A DNA stretch of 34,174 nt from CAZBDU01 sp964490725 (GTDB lineage Bacteria > Spirochaetota > Spirochaetia > SZUA-6 > DRHE01). Below the pieces are notes generated by a model. That model was not told the origin of the DNA. It searched no databases and saw only the letters and a list, made by a program, of their open reading frames with translations. The translations under genes were made by a program, and so were the position numbers. Positions 25,250 through 33,308 of this stretch are shown here, in pieces. The DNA is taken from assembly GCA_964490725.1 (NCBI GenBank), contig CAZBDU010000061.1:1-34174 (forward strand), written 5' to 3'. Numbering within the stretch: position 1 is the stretch's first letter; the number at the start of each line of letters is the position of its first letter.

Positions 25250-25852
25250 GTGATCCGCGTAGCCGTGGCCGGGCCGCCGGTCCTGCGCAGCGGGCTGAAG
25301 AGCCTGCTGGAGACCGATCCCCGTATCGCCGTCGCGGCGGCCCTGGAGGTCCGGCCGGAACTGCTGGAAACCCGCGCCGACGTGCTGGTGGTTGCCGGGG
25401 AGCCGGACTGGCTGAGCCGCGCCACGCGGCTTCCCCCGGCGGTGCTCCTGATCGGGGCGGGACCCTGGCTGGCCGAGACCCTGCGCAGGCTGGCTCCCGC
25501 CGCCTGGGGGGTGCTGCCCCCCGACGCCTCCGCGGAGGAGCTGACCGCCGCGGTGGCGGCCCTGGCGGCGGGGCTGGTGTGCGCTCCCCGGACGCTGCTG
25601 GACCCCCTGCTGCGCCGTCCCCCGGGGGACGCCCCGGGCCCCGCCGGTGCGCAGCCGCGCCTCTCGCCCCGGGAGATCCAGGTCCTGGAGGCGATGGCGA
25701 AGGGCCTGGCCAACAAGGAGATCGCCCGGGAGCTGGGCATGAGCGAGCACACGGTGAAGTTCCACACCTCCGCCATCTACGCGCGCCTGGGCGCCAGCAA
25801 CCGCGCCGAGGCGGTGCGGGTGGGCATCCAGAGCGGCTTGCTGCTCCTCTAG
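25250..25852 (+). CDS. LuxR/NarL-type regulator with degenerate receiver
   Basis: A 200-residue protein. The C-terminus (about 138-195, LSPREIQVLEAMAKGLANKEIARELGMSEHTVKFHTSAIY) is a classical LuxR helix-turn-helix. The N-terminal 120 residues have the length and hydrophobic pattern of a NarL/FixJ receiver (VLRSGLKSLLETDPRIAV), but the phosphorylation chemistry is gone. The expected acidic pair is Ala7-Gly8, the phosphoacceptor position is Ala49, and the conserved Lys region reads LPPD. It therefore probably acts independently of phosphorylation or binds a ligand. Start is GTG 25250. A TATCTT at 25237-25242 could drive a leaderless message, but no good -35 pairs with it. It ends 24 nt before a PLP dehydratase gene, which it may regulate. 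Confidence 0.85.
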   Translation: MIRVAVAGPPVLRSGLKSLLETDPRIAVAAALEVRPELLETRADVLVVAGEPDWLSRATRLPPAVLLIGAGPWLAETLRRLAPAAWGVLPPDASAEELTAAVAALAAGLVCAPRTLLDPLLRRPPGDAPGPAGAQPRLSPREIQVLEAMAKGLANKEIARELGMSEHTVKFHTSAIYARLGASNRAEAVRVGIQSGLLLL

Positions 25853-25876
25853 AAGGTGTTGTACCATCGGACGACG

Positions 25877-26839
25877 ATGAGCGAGCTCCCCGACATCAGC
25901 GCTTCCGCCATCGAGCAGGCGGCCGTTCGCATCCGGCCCTACGCCCACCGCACGCCCGTGCTCACCAGCCGGAGCATCGACGGACTGGCGGGGGCGCAGC
26001 TGTTCTTCAAGTGCGAGAACCTGCAGAAGGTCGGGGCCTTCAAGTTTCGGGGCGCGGTCAACGCCGTCTTCTCCCTGGGCGAGGAGGAGGCCCGCCGCGG
26101 CGTGGCCACCCACTCGTCGGGCAACCACGCCCAGGCCCTGGCGCTGGCGGCGGCCCTGAGGGGGATCGAGGCGCACATCGTCATGCCGGAGACCTCTCCC
26201 CGGGTGAAGGTAGCGGCGGTGCGGGGCTACGGCGGCCGCATCGTCTTCTGCAGGCCCACCCAGGAGGATCGCGAGCGCACCCTCGCCGAGGTGGTCTCAC
26301 AGACGGGAGCCGCCTTCGTGCACCCCTATAACGATCCGCAGGTGATCGCCGGCCAGGCCACCGCCGCCTGGGAGCTTCTGGAGGACCTGCCCGATCTGGA
26401 GGCGCTGCTTGCCCCGGTGGGCGGCGGAGGGCTGGCCAGCGGCACCGCCCTGGCCGCCCGCTACCGCGCACCGGCGGTGGCGGTATACGGCGCGGAGCCC
26501 AAGGCGGCGGACGACGCCTTCCGGTCCCTGCAGGAAGGACGGATCGTGCCCTCCCCCTACCCGCAGACCGTGGCGGATGGGCTGCGCACCTCGCTGGGTC
26601 CGCTCACCTTCGCCGTGCTGAGCACGCACCTCAGGGAGATCCTCACGGTGGCCGAGGAGTCCATCGTGGCGGCCATGCGCCTCCTGTGGGAGCGCATGAA
26701 GATCCTGGTGGAGCCCTCCGCGGCGGTGCCGCTGGCCGCCCTGCTGGATCATCCCCGAGCCCTGGAGGGGCGGCGGGTGGGAGTGATCCTCTCCGGGGGA
26801 AACGTCGATCTGGACGGGCTGCCCTGGAGCGCCGGATAG
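25877..26839 (+). CDS. PLP-dependent threonine dehydratase-like lyase (EutB/BhcB-like)
   Basis: A 320-residue fold-type II PLP enzyme. Hallmarks are GAFKFRGA with the PLP lysine Lys56, SSGNHAQALA (substrate/PLP phosphate region), PVGGGGLASG (phosphate loop) and a C-terminal SGGN. No ACT regulatory domain is present, so it is a catabolic type rather than IlvA. This class includes threonine/serine dehydratase, serine racemase, threo-3-hydroxyaspartate dehydratase (BhcB) and the hydroxyectoine-pathway protein EutB. The adjacent ornithine-cyclodeaminase-family gene favours the BhcB/EutB-type pairing. ATG 25877 is chosen by family alignment; an in-frame GTG at 25856 would add 7 residues. Neither start has a strong ribosome site, so coupling to the preceding regulator gene is likely. 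Confidence 0.9.
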   Translation: MSELPDISASAIEQAAVRIRPYAHRTPVLTSRSIDGLAGAQLFFKCENLQKVGAFKFRGAVNAVFSLGEEEARRGVATHSSGNHAQALALAAALRGIEAHIVMPETSPRVKVAAVRGYGGRIVFCRPTQEDRERTLAEVVSQTGAAFVHPYNDPQVIAGQATAAWELLEDLPDLEALLAPVGGGGLASGTALAARYRAPAVAVYGAEPKAADDAFRSLQEGRIVPSPYPQTVADGLRTSLGPLTFAVLSTHLREILTVAEESIVAAMRLLWERMKILVEPSAAVPLAALLDHPRALEGRRVGVILSGGNVDLDGLPWSAG

Positions 26840-26848
26840 GAGGAGCCC

Positions 26849-27814
26849 ATGCCGCCGCTGTTCATTCGTGAATCCGAGGTAGCGGAGCTGCTTGACATGG
26901 CGCAGGCCGTCGAGGCCGTGGAGGACTGCTTCCGGCTGCTGGGCCGCCGCGAGGCGGACAACCGTCCGCGCCAGCGCCCGCGCCTGCCCGGGGCCGTGCT
27001 CCAGGTCATGCCCGCCGCGGTCCCCGGCTACGGGCTGGGTCTGAAGGCCTACACCGTGACGGCCAAGGGAGCGCGCTTCGTGGTGCTGCTCTGGGACCCG
27101 GCCAGTGGAGACCTGCAGGCGGTGATCGAGGCGGGCCGGCTGGGCAAGCTCCGCACCGGGGCGGCTACCGGCGTGGCCGCCCGGTACCTGGCGCGCCAGG
27201 ACGCCTCCAGGGTGGGGCTGATCGGCACCGGAGGCCAGGCCGAGGCCCAGCTGGAGGCGGTCTGCCGGGTCCGCCGGGTGCGCGAGGTTCTGGCGTTCAG
27301 CCCCACCGCCGAGCGGCGGGAGCGCTTCGCCGGCAGCGCCAGCGAGCGCCTGCGGGTCCCCGTGCGCGCCGTCGGCACCGCCAGGGAGGCGGTGCAGGGC
27401 GCGCAGATCGTGATCGCCGTCACCACCGCCAGCGAGCCGGTTCTCGAGGCGGCCTGGGTGGCGGAGGGCACGCACGTGAGCTCCGCCGGCTCCAACCGGA
27501 TTCAGGCGCGGGAGATCGGGGTGGACCTGGTAGGCAGGGCGGACCTGGTGGTGGTGGACGACGCGGCTCAGGCCCGCCTGGAGGCGGGAAACCTGCTGCC
27601 CGCGGTGGCCGAAGGACGGCTCGGATGGGACGACCTGGTGGAGCTCGGCGCCATCGTGGCGGGGAAGGCGCTCGGGCGCAGCGGCCGGGCGGCGGTCACC
27701 CTCTTCAACTCCCTGGGGATCGCCGCCGAGGACGTGGTGGTGGCCCGCCGGGTGTATGAGCGGGCGAGGGAGGAGGGGGCGGGTGTGCCCCTTCCGGACA
27801 CGATCCTGGGGTAG
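26849..27814 (+). CDS. Ornithine cyclodeaminase/mu-crystallin family protein (EutC/BhcD-like)
   Basis: A 321-residue NAD(P)-dependent enzyme homologue. It shows the family opening FIRESEVAELLDM..A..AVEDCFRLLG, the GLKAYTV segment with a conserved Lys, AGRLGKLRTGAATGVAARYLAR, the Rossmann loop GLIGTGGQAEAQLEAV (about 128-143) and the later VVDDAAQARLEAGNL. Activities in the family include ornithine cyclodeaminase, alanine dehydrogenase, ketimine reductase and iminosuccinate reductase (BhcD). GGAGGAG precedes ATG 26849, 9 nt after the PLP lyase stop. Paired with that lyase it could reduce the imine product, as in the beta-hydroxyaspartate and hydroxyectoine routes. This is context inference. 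Confidence 0.9.
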   Translation: MPPLFIRESEVAELLDMAQAVEAVEDCFRLLGRREADNRPRQRPRLPGAVLQVMPAAVPGYGLGLKAYTVTAKGARFVVLLWDPASGDLQAVIEAGRLGKLRTGAATGVAARYLARQDASRVGLIGTGGQAEAQLEAVCRVRRVREVLAFSPTAERRERFAGSASERLRVPVRAVGTAREAVQGAQIVIAVTTASEPVLEAAWVAEGTHVSSAGSNRIQAREIGVDLVGRADLVVVDDAAQARLEAGNLLPAVAEGRLGWDDLVELGAIVAGKALGRSGRAAVTLFNSLGIAAEDVVVARRVYERAREEGAGVPLPDTILG

Positions 27815-27823
27815 GAGCGTCAT

Positions 27824-28654
27824 GTGAAGCGAGTCGAGGGGCGCCCCCTGGCGGAGGGGGACTGGAACCTGGCGTATCTGTTTCCCCACGAGGTGGCGGA
27901 GGCGCGCGACCGCGTGGGTCTGGTGATCCTGCCTCTGGCGCCGGTGGAGTGGCACGGCCCGCACCTGGCCATGGGCTGCGATCCCCTGCTGGCCCACGCC
28001 TTCGCGCGCCGGCTGGCCCGGCGCCTGGCCTGCCCGTACTTTCCGCCTCTGTTCGTAGGGACCGAGCGGGAACGAGGCGGCGCTACCCTGGAGTCCCTGG
28101 GCTTCAGCGCCGGTGAGCACATCGAGGGGATGGATTTCCCCGCCAATCCCGTGGGCAGCGCCTACCTGCGGGAAGAAACCTTCGCGCTGGTGGTGCGGGA
28201 CACGGTGCGGGTGCTCTTCCAGCGGCTGGGGTTCCGCCGGGTGCTGATCGTCAACGGTCACGGAGCCGACAACCAGCGGGCGGTCCTGGACCGCCTCTGC
28301 GCCGAGATCAACGCTGCCGCGGCTGAGCGCCGCATCGCCTGGGTGTACCCGGGCTTTCCCCGCTCACTGATCGCCGGCGCCATCGGCCACGCCGCTGCGG
28401 AGGAGAGCTCCATGCTGGCCGCCACCTGGCCCCACTGCGTGGACCTGAGCCGTCTGCCCGGGGAAGGCCCCTTGAGGAACGTCGAGCACGCCGTGGTGGA
28501 CGGCGACACCTTCGACGGCCGGCCCACCCCGGATCACACGCTCCGCCCGGAAAGCGACCCCCGCAGCCACACGGACCCCTCCTGGGGGGAGCGCATCATC
28601 GGCCAGGCCGTGGAGGAGGTGCTGGAGATGGTGCGCCGCGAGCTTCTGGCCTGA
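27824..28654 (+). CDS. Creatininase family metal-dependent amidohydrolase
   Basis: A 276-residue member of the creatininase family, which includes creatinine amidohydrolase and the mycofactocin peptidase MftE. The metal-binding block is PVEWHGPHLAMGCD with Glu42, His44, His47 and Asp53. NGHGADN follows mid-chain, then GHAAAEES with the conserved Glu. Start is GTG 27824 with GGAG about 8 nt upstream, 9 nt after the previous stop, so it is the third gene of the set. It probably hydrolyses a cyclic or linear amide feeding the PLP lyase/reductase pair. The precise substrate is unknown. It converges on the RNA methyltransferase gene with 12 nt between stops. Confidence 0.88.
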   Translation: MKRVEGRPLAEGDWNLAYLFPHEVAEARDRVGLVILPLAPVEWHGPHLAMGCDPLLAHAFARRLARRLACPYFPPLFVGTERERGGATLESLGFSAGEHIEGMDFPANPVGSAYLREETFALVVRDTVRVLFQRLGFRRVLIVNGHGADNQRAVLDRLCAEINAAAAERRIAWVYPGFPRSLIAGAIGHAAAEESSMLAATWPHCVDLSRLPGEGPLRNVEHAVVDGDTFDGRPTPDHTLRPESDPRSHTDPSWGERIIGQAVEEVLEMVRRELLA

Positions 28655-28666
28655 GGCCGCGGGCGG

Positions 28667-29734
28667 TCAGTCCGTCCGCTCGAGCACGAAAAGCCCCGGA
28701 TACACCCGGGCGGTCTCGATGACCCTGGCGTGCACGATGCGGAAGCTCCCCTGGGCGGCCACCACCCGGTTGAAGAGGCTCCGCCGCCGTCCCACCAGCA
28801 GGGCCACCCGGCCATGCGGGCGCAGCACCGCGTGCGCCCCCTCCAGCAAGCGGCTGTACAGGCGCCGGAAGTCGGTGTTCCGTCCCAGCTGGATCCCGTA
28901 GGGCGGGTTGGTGACGATGCCGGTGAAGCTCCCCGGCGGATGCACCTCCGCCAGGTCGCGGGCGTCCGCCTCGAGGAGCCGGACCCTCCCGGCGGCGCCC
29001 GCGGCTTCCAGATTCCGCCGCGCACCGGCCACCGCCGCGGCGTCCCGATCGCTGCCGCACAGCTCCGTGTCGGGCAGCACCTGCGCGGCCTCCATGAGGA
29101 TGGTGCCGGAGCCGCAGAATGGGTCCAGCACCGCCCCTCGCAGGCGCTCCGTCCCGGCAAGGCAGAGCAGCCCGTAGGCAACCGGAGCCTTGAGGGTGAT
29201 GCGGGGGTGATACACCCTGGGATGGCGGCGATCCAGGGGCTCCCGGGTGAGCTGCAGCCGGATCAGCACCAGGCGCCCCACGATGTCGATGCGCACGTTC
29301 ATGGCGAAGCGCTCCAGGTCCACGGGCGTGCCGTAGCGGCGCTGAAGCGCCGCCCCGGCGAGCCGCTGGACGTCCATGCTGGTGAAGGGATGATCTCCGG
29401 CGCGGTTGCAGGTCACCCTGAAGCTGGCAGCCTGCTCCATCTCCGGCACTTCCAGGCCCGCGCAGATTCTCTCCATGGAGCCGGCCGGATCCTCCTCCTC
29501 CAGCCAGGTGTGGTCCAGGTGGCCCAGCAGGTGATAGACCGAGCGCAGCCCTACAAGCTCCGCCAGAACGCTCTCCTCCCGCCCCGAGCAGTGAAGCATC
29601 ACGTGGCCGTTCATGCCGAAAGGGCGGTACTCCACCCGCGGGGCCGGCAGCCCCGCTCTGGCGAAGGCGGCGGCGAGCTCCCGTCCGGCCACGTCTTCCA
29701 GGCCGGGGTTGGTGGTGAGCACCAGGGGCCGCAT
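28667..29734 (-). CDS. THUMP-domain RNA guanine-N2 methyltransferase (RlmL/Trm14-like)
   Basis: A 355-residue SAM-dependent methyltransferase. The N-terminal half (about 1-165) fits a ferredoxin-like plus THUMP RNA-binding module (LTTNPGLEDVAGREL, FRVTCNRAGDHPFTSMDVQRLAG). The C-terminal half has the Rossmann motif DPFCGSG (204-210) and the catalytic NPPYG (276-280) typical of exocyclic-amine methyltransferases. It lacks the second methyltransferase domain of long RlmL/RlmKL proteins, so a tRNA Trm14/TrmN-like or 23S m2G role are both possible. The start at ATG 29734 has no Shine-Dalgarno site, and the lipoyl synthase stop is 41 nt upstream. The two are probably co-transcribed. Confidence 0.88.
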   Translation of the reverse strand: MRPLVLTTNPGLEDVAGRELAAAFARAGLPAPRVEYRPFGMNGHVMLHCSGREESVLAELVGLRSVYHLLGHLDHTWLEEEDPAGSMERICAGLEVPEMEQAASFRVTCNRAGDHPFTSMDVQRLAGAALQRRYGTPVDLERFAMNVRIDIVGRLVLIRLQLTREPLDRRHPRVYHPRITLKAPVAYGLLCLAGTERLRGAVLDPFCGSGTILMEAAQVLPDTELCGSDRDAAAVAGARRNLEAAGAAGRVRLLEADARDLAEVHPPGSFTGIVTNPPYGIQLGRNTDFRRLYSRLLEGAHAVLRPHGRVALLVGRRRSLFNRVVAAQGSFRIVHARVIETARVYPGLFVLERTD

Positions 29735-29775
29735 GGTCTGAAGGCGCAGGGCCGGTCCGGCCGCCGGCGGGCGGG

Positions 29776-30771
29776 TCAGCCCCGGCCCTTCGCGGCGCCC
29801 TGCCGGCGCTCGCGCCGCGCCAGGAGGCTCTGCCGGTAGGCGTCGAACTGTCCCTCGGCATGATAGGAGGAGCGAACCAGCGGACCGGCCTCGCAGTGGA
29901 GGAATCCCTTGTCCAGGGCGGTCTGACGCAGCTGCTCGAACTCCCGGGGATGCCAGTAGCGCTTCACCGGCGCATGCCCGCCCGTGGGCTGGAGGTACTG
30001 CCCGAGATTGAGCATGTCCGTCCCGGCCTCCCGCAGGTCGTCCATGGCCTCCAGGATCTCCTCGAAGCTCTCTCCCAGCCCCAGCATCATGCTGGACTTG
30101 GTGATGACATCCCGGTCCAACTCGCAAGACAGCCGCAGGAACTGCAGCGAGCGCTCGTAGGTGGAGCGCGAGCGCACCAGCGGCGTCAGCCGGCGCACCG
30201 TCTCGATGTTGTGGCTCATGATGTCCGGGTGCGCCGCAAGCACCGCGCCGATGGCGTCGCGGCCGCCCATGAAGTCGGAGCAGAGCACCTCGATGGAGCA
30301 GGCCGGCGCCTTCAGCCGGATGGCCCGCACCGTGGCGGCCATCACGGATGCGCCGCCGTCCTCCAGGTCGTCGCGGTTGACCATGGTGATGTGGGCGTGG
30401 CGCAGGCCCATGCGCCGCACCGACTCGGCCACGCGCAGCGGCTCCAGCACGTCCACCTTTCCCGGCAGCCCGGTCTTGACGGCGCAGAAGCGGCAGCGCC
30501 GCGTGCAGGTGTCCCCCAGGATCATGAAGCTGGCCGTGCGGTGGGTCCCCCAGCACTCGTGCCGGTTGGGGCAGCGCGCCTCCTCGCAGACCGTGTGCAG
30601 GCCCTGATCGCGGACCAGGCTGCGCAGCTCCCGGAAGCTCTCGTTGGTGTTCAGCCGGATGCGGAACCACTCGGGCTTCCTTCGCCCCTGCGGTCCGCCG
30701 GCCGGCCTCTCTTCCTGCCTCGCCACCTCCGGCCGCTCCTCCGCGCCGCCGTTTTGCTGCAGGTCCTTCAT
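29776..30771 (-). CDS. lipA: Lipoyl synthase
   Basis: A 331-residue radical SAM enzyme that inserts two sulfurs into octanoyl groups on lipoyl domains. The auxiliary cluster motif is CEEARCPNRHEC (Cys62, Cys67, Cys73). The radical SAM motif is CTRRCRFC (Cys89, Cys93, Cys96). The C-terminal RSSYHA supplies the conserved serine ligand. Also diagnostic are MVNRDDLEDGGA and HNIETV. ATG 30771 is chosen over upstream in-frame starts because GTGGAGG lies 5 nt before it and the predicted transcription start (about 30793) lies inside the longer ORF. The N-terminal 30 residues are Glu/Gln/Gly-rich and probably disordered. No lipB or lipoylated-protein genes are next to it. Confidence 0.96.
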   Translation of the reverse strand: MKDLQQNGGAEERPEVARQEERPAGGPQGRRKPEWFRIRLNTNESFRELRSLVRDQGLHTVCEEARCPNRHECWGTHRTASFMILGDTCTRRCRFCAVKTGLPGKVDVLEPLRVAESVRRMGLRHAHITMVNRDDLEDGGASVMAATVRAIRLKAPACSIEVLCSDFMGGRDAIGAVLAAHPDIMSHNIETVRRLTPLVRSRSTYERSLQFLRLSCELDRDVITKSSMMLGLGESFEEILEAMDDLREAGTDMLNLGQYLQPTGGHAPVKRYWHPREFEQLRQTALDKGFLHCEAGPLVRSSYHAEGQFDAYRQSLLARRERRQGAAKGRG

Positions 30772-30799
30772 GATGTCCTCCACTTCATCTGCTTTCACA

Positions 30800-30828
30800 A
30801 TCATATTCAGACCGGGGCCGCGGGGCAA
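30800..30828 (-). promoter_or_regulatory. Promoter of lipA
   Basis: Minus-strand TTGCCC (30828-30823), 17-nt spacer, TATGAT (30805-30800). A start near 30793 leaves a leader of about 22 nt with a strong ribosome site, which fixes the lipA start codon at 30771. Confidence 0.65.
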
Positions 30829-31383
30829 CTCGGAGCGCCTTCCCCGCGCCCGCCCTTGCCGCTTCCCGGCCAGTACCCCGCCTTTTCGGTCCCGCCCACG
30901 GCCGCCGATCTCACGGCGCAGGGGCGCCGGGGCTCAGGAAGTACGCGAGCCGCGCCCCCGCTCTCTGGGCACCCGAGATGTTCGCGGCCGCGGGCCCCAG
31001 CTCCAGCTCCGCGAGCGCCCCGCTCACGTGTAGCCCCTCCCGCCGGCGCAGGCTGCGATCCGGAACCGGGAACCCGCAGGGAGCAGCTCCAGCCGCCGGA
31101 TCGCCCCCTCCAGGAAGGCCCCGCCGGGTCTGCACCTGCTGTGAACGCCGGCGCCCACCACGAGCCACTCCAGGACCGCCGGCTGCCCTCCGGCGGCGCC
31201 GGGGCTGCCGGGGGCGCGGCCAGGGCTGCGGGAAGCCAGGCGGCCCGCCCCGGCCCCCTCCATGCTCGCAGGCGGGATCCAGTGGTACCCGCGGCGCCGC
31301 GGCCCCTCCGCTGCGGATGTGCTCTTCCTGCTCATGATCGGTATGCTCTAAGGTAACATTGCCCGGGGGGGAGGGAGGAAACG
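30829..31383. other. Intergenic region without a convincing gene
   Basis: About 550 nt between the divergent lipA promoter and the LRR gene. Two overlapping minus-strand frames (31024-31335, 103 codons from ATG; and 30911-31168) are open, but neither is recognised. Joining them with a frameshift near 31030 would give one chain of about 140 residues ending in LELGPAAANISGAQRAG..LAYFL, which reads more protein-like than either alone. It could be a frame-disrupted small gene or chance in GC-rich DNA. A weak plus-strand -10 (TATGCT, 31342-31347) may serve the LRR gene. Confidence 0.3.
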
Positions 31384-32343
31384 TTGGGCGGAGAGCAGAC
31401 CGAAGGACGGAGCGGCCGGAGCCTGCGCTCGGGGCTTCCCCCGCGGGAGCGCCGCGCCCTGGCGGAGCTGGAGGGCGTGCTGGGTGAAGAGATGCCCGAG
31501 CTGCGGCGGCTGGACTGGAGGCACTTCGGCTTTCTGGCGCAGGACGGCCACGTGGCCGCCCTGGAGCTGCTGGGCAGGGCAGTGGAGGCGCTTCCTGCTT
31601 CCCTCGCGGCCCTGCCGGCCCTGCGGATCCTGAACGTGACGGGCACCCGGCTCCGGGAGCTCCCGAGGTGGCTGCCGGAGCTGGCCAGCCTGGAGAAGCT
31701 GGTCCTGGCCAGGAACCAGCTCCGGGAGGTGCCGCGGTTCCTGGAGAGGCTGCCGCGGCTGCACTCCCTGAGCCTCTCCTCCAACCCGCTCGCGGCCCTC
31801 CCCGCCTGGATAGGCACGCTGGCGGGGCTGGAGGAGCTGTACCTGGCCGACCTGAGGCTCCGGGAGGTGCCGGAGTGGTGCGCGCGCCTGGGGCACCTCA
31901 GACGTCTGGTGCTGTACCGCAATGCGCTCCAGATGCTGCCCCCCTGGGTGGGCCGGCTGGAGCATCTGGAGGAGCTCACCCTGGGGGACAACGAGCTCGG
32001 CTCCCTGCCGGAATCCCTGGGCGCGCTGGGCCTCCTCTCGGAGCTGTCCGTCTACCGCAACCGGCTGCAGACGCTGCCCGCCTCGATCGGGTCGCTGCGT
32101 CTCCTGCGGGAGCTCAACCTGCAGCACAACCGTCTGGCCGCACTGCCGGAGACCGCCGGCGCACTTTCCAGCCTGGAGTTCTTCGTGGTGAACGGCAACG
32201 CCCTGCAGGCTCTGCCGGATTCGATCGTGCGGCTGCGCCTGCTGAGGACTCTCCATCTGCAGGCCAATCCGCTGCGCCTCACCCGGGCCCAGGAGCGCTG
32301 GGTGGAGGAGCTCCGCGCCGCTGGCGCCCGCGTGCGGCTGTAG
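31384..32343 (+). CDS. Leucine-rich repeat protein
   Basis: A 319-residue protein. After an N-terminal helical stretch (about 20-50) come ten to eleven 23-residue leucine-rich repeats (about 57-310) of the L..L.L..N.L..LP..I..L form. These build a curved solenoid for protein binding. No signal peptide or membrane span is seen, so it is probably cytoplasmic. Start is TTG 31384, supported by GGGAGGGAGG ending 5-6 nt upstream; no better ATG lies nearby. Free-standing LRR proteins of this type are frequent in spirochaetes and planctomycetes. The partner is unknown, and the gene stands alone between lipA and the dehydrogenase. Confidence 0.88.
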   Translation: MGGEQTEGRSGRSLRSGLPPRERRALAELEGVLGEEMPELRRLDWRHFGFLAQDGHVAALELLGRAVEALPASLAALPALRILNVTGTRLRELPRWLPELASLEKLVLARNQLREVPRFLERLPRLHSLSLSSNPLAALPAWIGTLAGLEELYLADLRLREVPEWCARLGHLRRLVLYRNALQMLPPWVGRLEHLEELTLGDNELGSLPESLGALGLLSELSVYRNRLQTLPASIGSLRLLRELNLQHNRLAALPETAGALSSLEFFVVNGNALQALPDSIVRLRLLRTLHLQANPLRLTRAQERWVEELRAAGARVRL

Positions 32344-32419
32344 GGACCGCCCGGCGAGGTCGCTCCCTGCTTTTTGTTTCCGTGCCCACCCATCGTTATG
32401 TTTGGCCGAGGAGGCAGCA

Positions 32420-33308
32420 ATGAAGCAGATCCTCATCACCGGCAGCACCGATGGAATCGGAGAGGCCACGGCCAGGGAGCTGGCCCGCAGGGGAGAGGCG
32501 GTGATCGTCCACGGACGCAGCCGGGAGCGGGCCGAGGCCGCCCGGCAGCGGGTGGCCCGGGAGTCCGGCAGCCAGGCGGTGTCCGCCGTGGCCGGGGACC
32601 TGGCGTCCCTGGCACAGGTGCGCGCCCTGGCCCGGGAGGTGAGGGAGCGTTTCGACGGGCTGGACGTTCTGGTCAACAACGCCGGCGTGGCCTTGAAGAG
32701 GCGGCAGAGGAGCGCCGAGGGGTACGAGCTCATCCTGGCGGTGAACCACCTGGCCCATTTTCTGCTCACCAACCTGCTCCTGGACGGCCTGCAGCGCCGC
32801 GCCGGGGCCCGCATCGTGGTAGTGAGCTCCATGACCCACTCCAGCGGGCGAATCGACTTCCAGGACCTGCAGCTGGAACGCCGCTGGGACGGCTACCAGG
32901 CATACGCCAACTCCAAGCTGGCCAACCTGCTATTCGCCTACGCGCTGGCGCGCCGCCTGGAACCTCAGCGGGTGACCGTGAACGCGCTGCATCCCGGGGT
33001 GATCGGGACCAAGCTTCTCCGCGTGAACTTCTCCGGCGGCAGCCCGCCGGAAGAGGGCGCGCGAACGCCGGTGTTCCTGGCGGTCTCCCCGGAGGTCGAA
33101 GGGGTGACGGGCCGCTACTTCGTGGGCCGCCGGTCCCCGGGGGCCGCCCCCCGGGGGGGGGGGCGGGGGCCGGCGGGGGGGGGGGGGGGGGGGGGGGNNN
33201 NNNNNNNACTTCGGGGGCCACCGGCCCCGCGCCTCCTCACCGGAGGCGCGGGACCGGGACCTGCAGGAGCGGTTGTGGCGGGTGAGCGCCGAGCTCACGG
33301 GCCTGTAG
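32420..33308 (+). CDS. Short-chain dehydrogenase/reductase, interrupted by an assembly gap
   Basis: An NAD(P)-dependent oxidoreductase of the retinol dehydrogenase-like SDR type. It has TGSTDGIG (7-14, cofactor loop), NNAG, VVVSSMTHSSG (catalytic Ser) and YQAYANSK (catalytic Tyr/Lys). The frame is clean to YFVGRR (233-238), then runs into a poly-G tract and ten Ns. Beyond the gap the expected C-terminus resumes (SSPEARDRDLQERLW and AELTGL) and stops at 33306-33308, in a different frame only because the gap length is arbitrary. Collapsing the repeated YFVGRR segment gives an intact protein of about 265 residues. ATG 32420 has GAGGAGG upstream. The substrate is unknown. Confidence 0.85.
33134..33207. 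other. Poly-G tract and 10-N assembly gap
   Basis: From about 33134 the sequence degrades into C/G runs and then pure G up to 33197, followed by Ns at 33198-33207. This is typical of low-quality read ends rather than genuine DNA. Confidence 0.9.

Noticed and set aside
30772..30828. An upstream lipA start
   Set aside because: The promoter -10 box and predicted transcription start lie within this stretch, and a strong ribosome site precedes 30771.
33134..33197. Poly-G run as a G-quadruplex or phase-variable tract in the SDR gene
   Set aside because: The adjoining Ns and the duplicated flanking segment make a low-quality read end far more likely.
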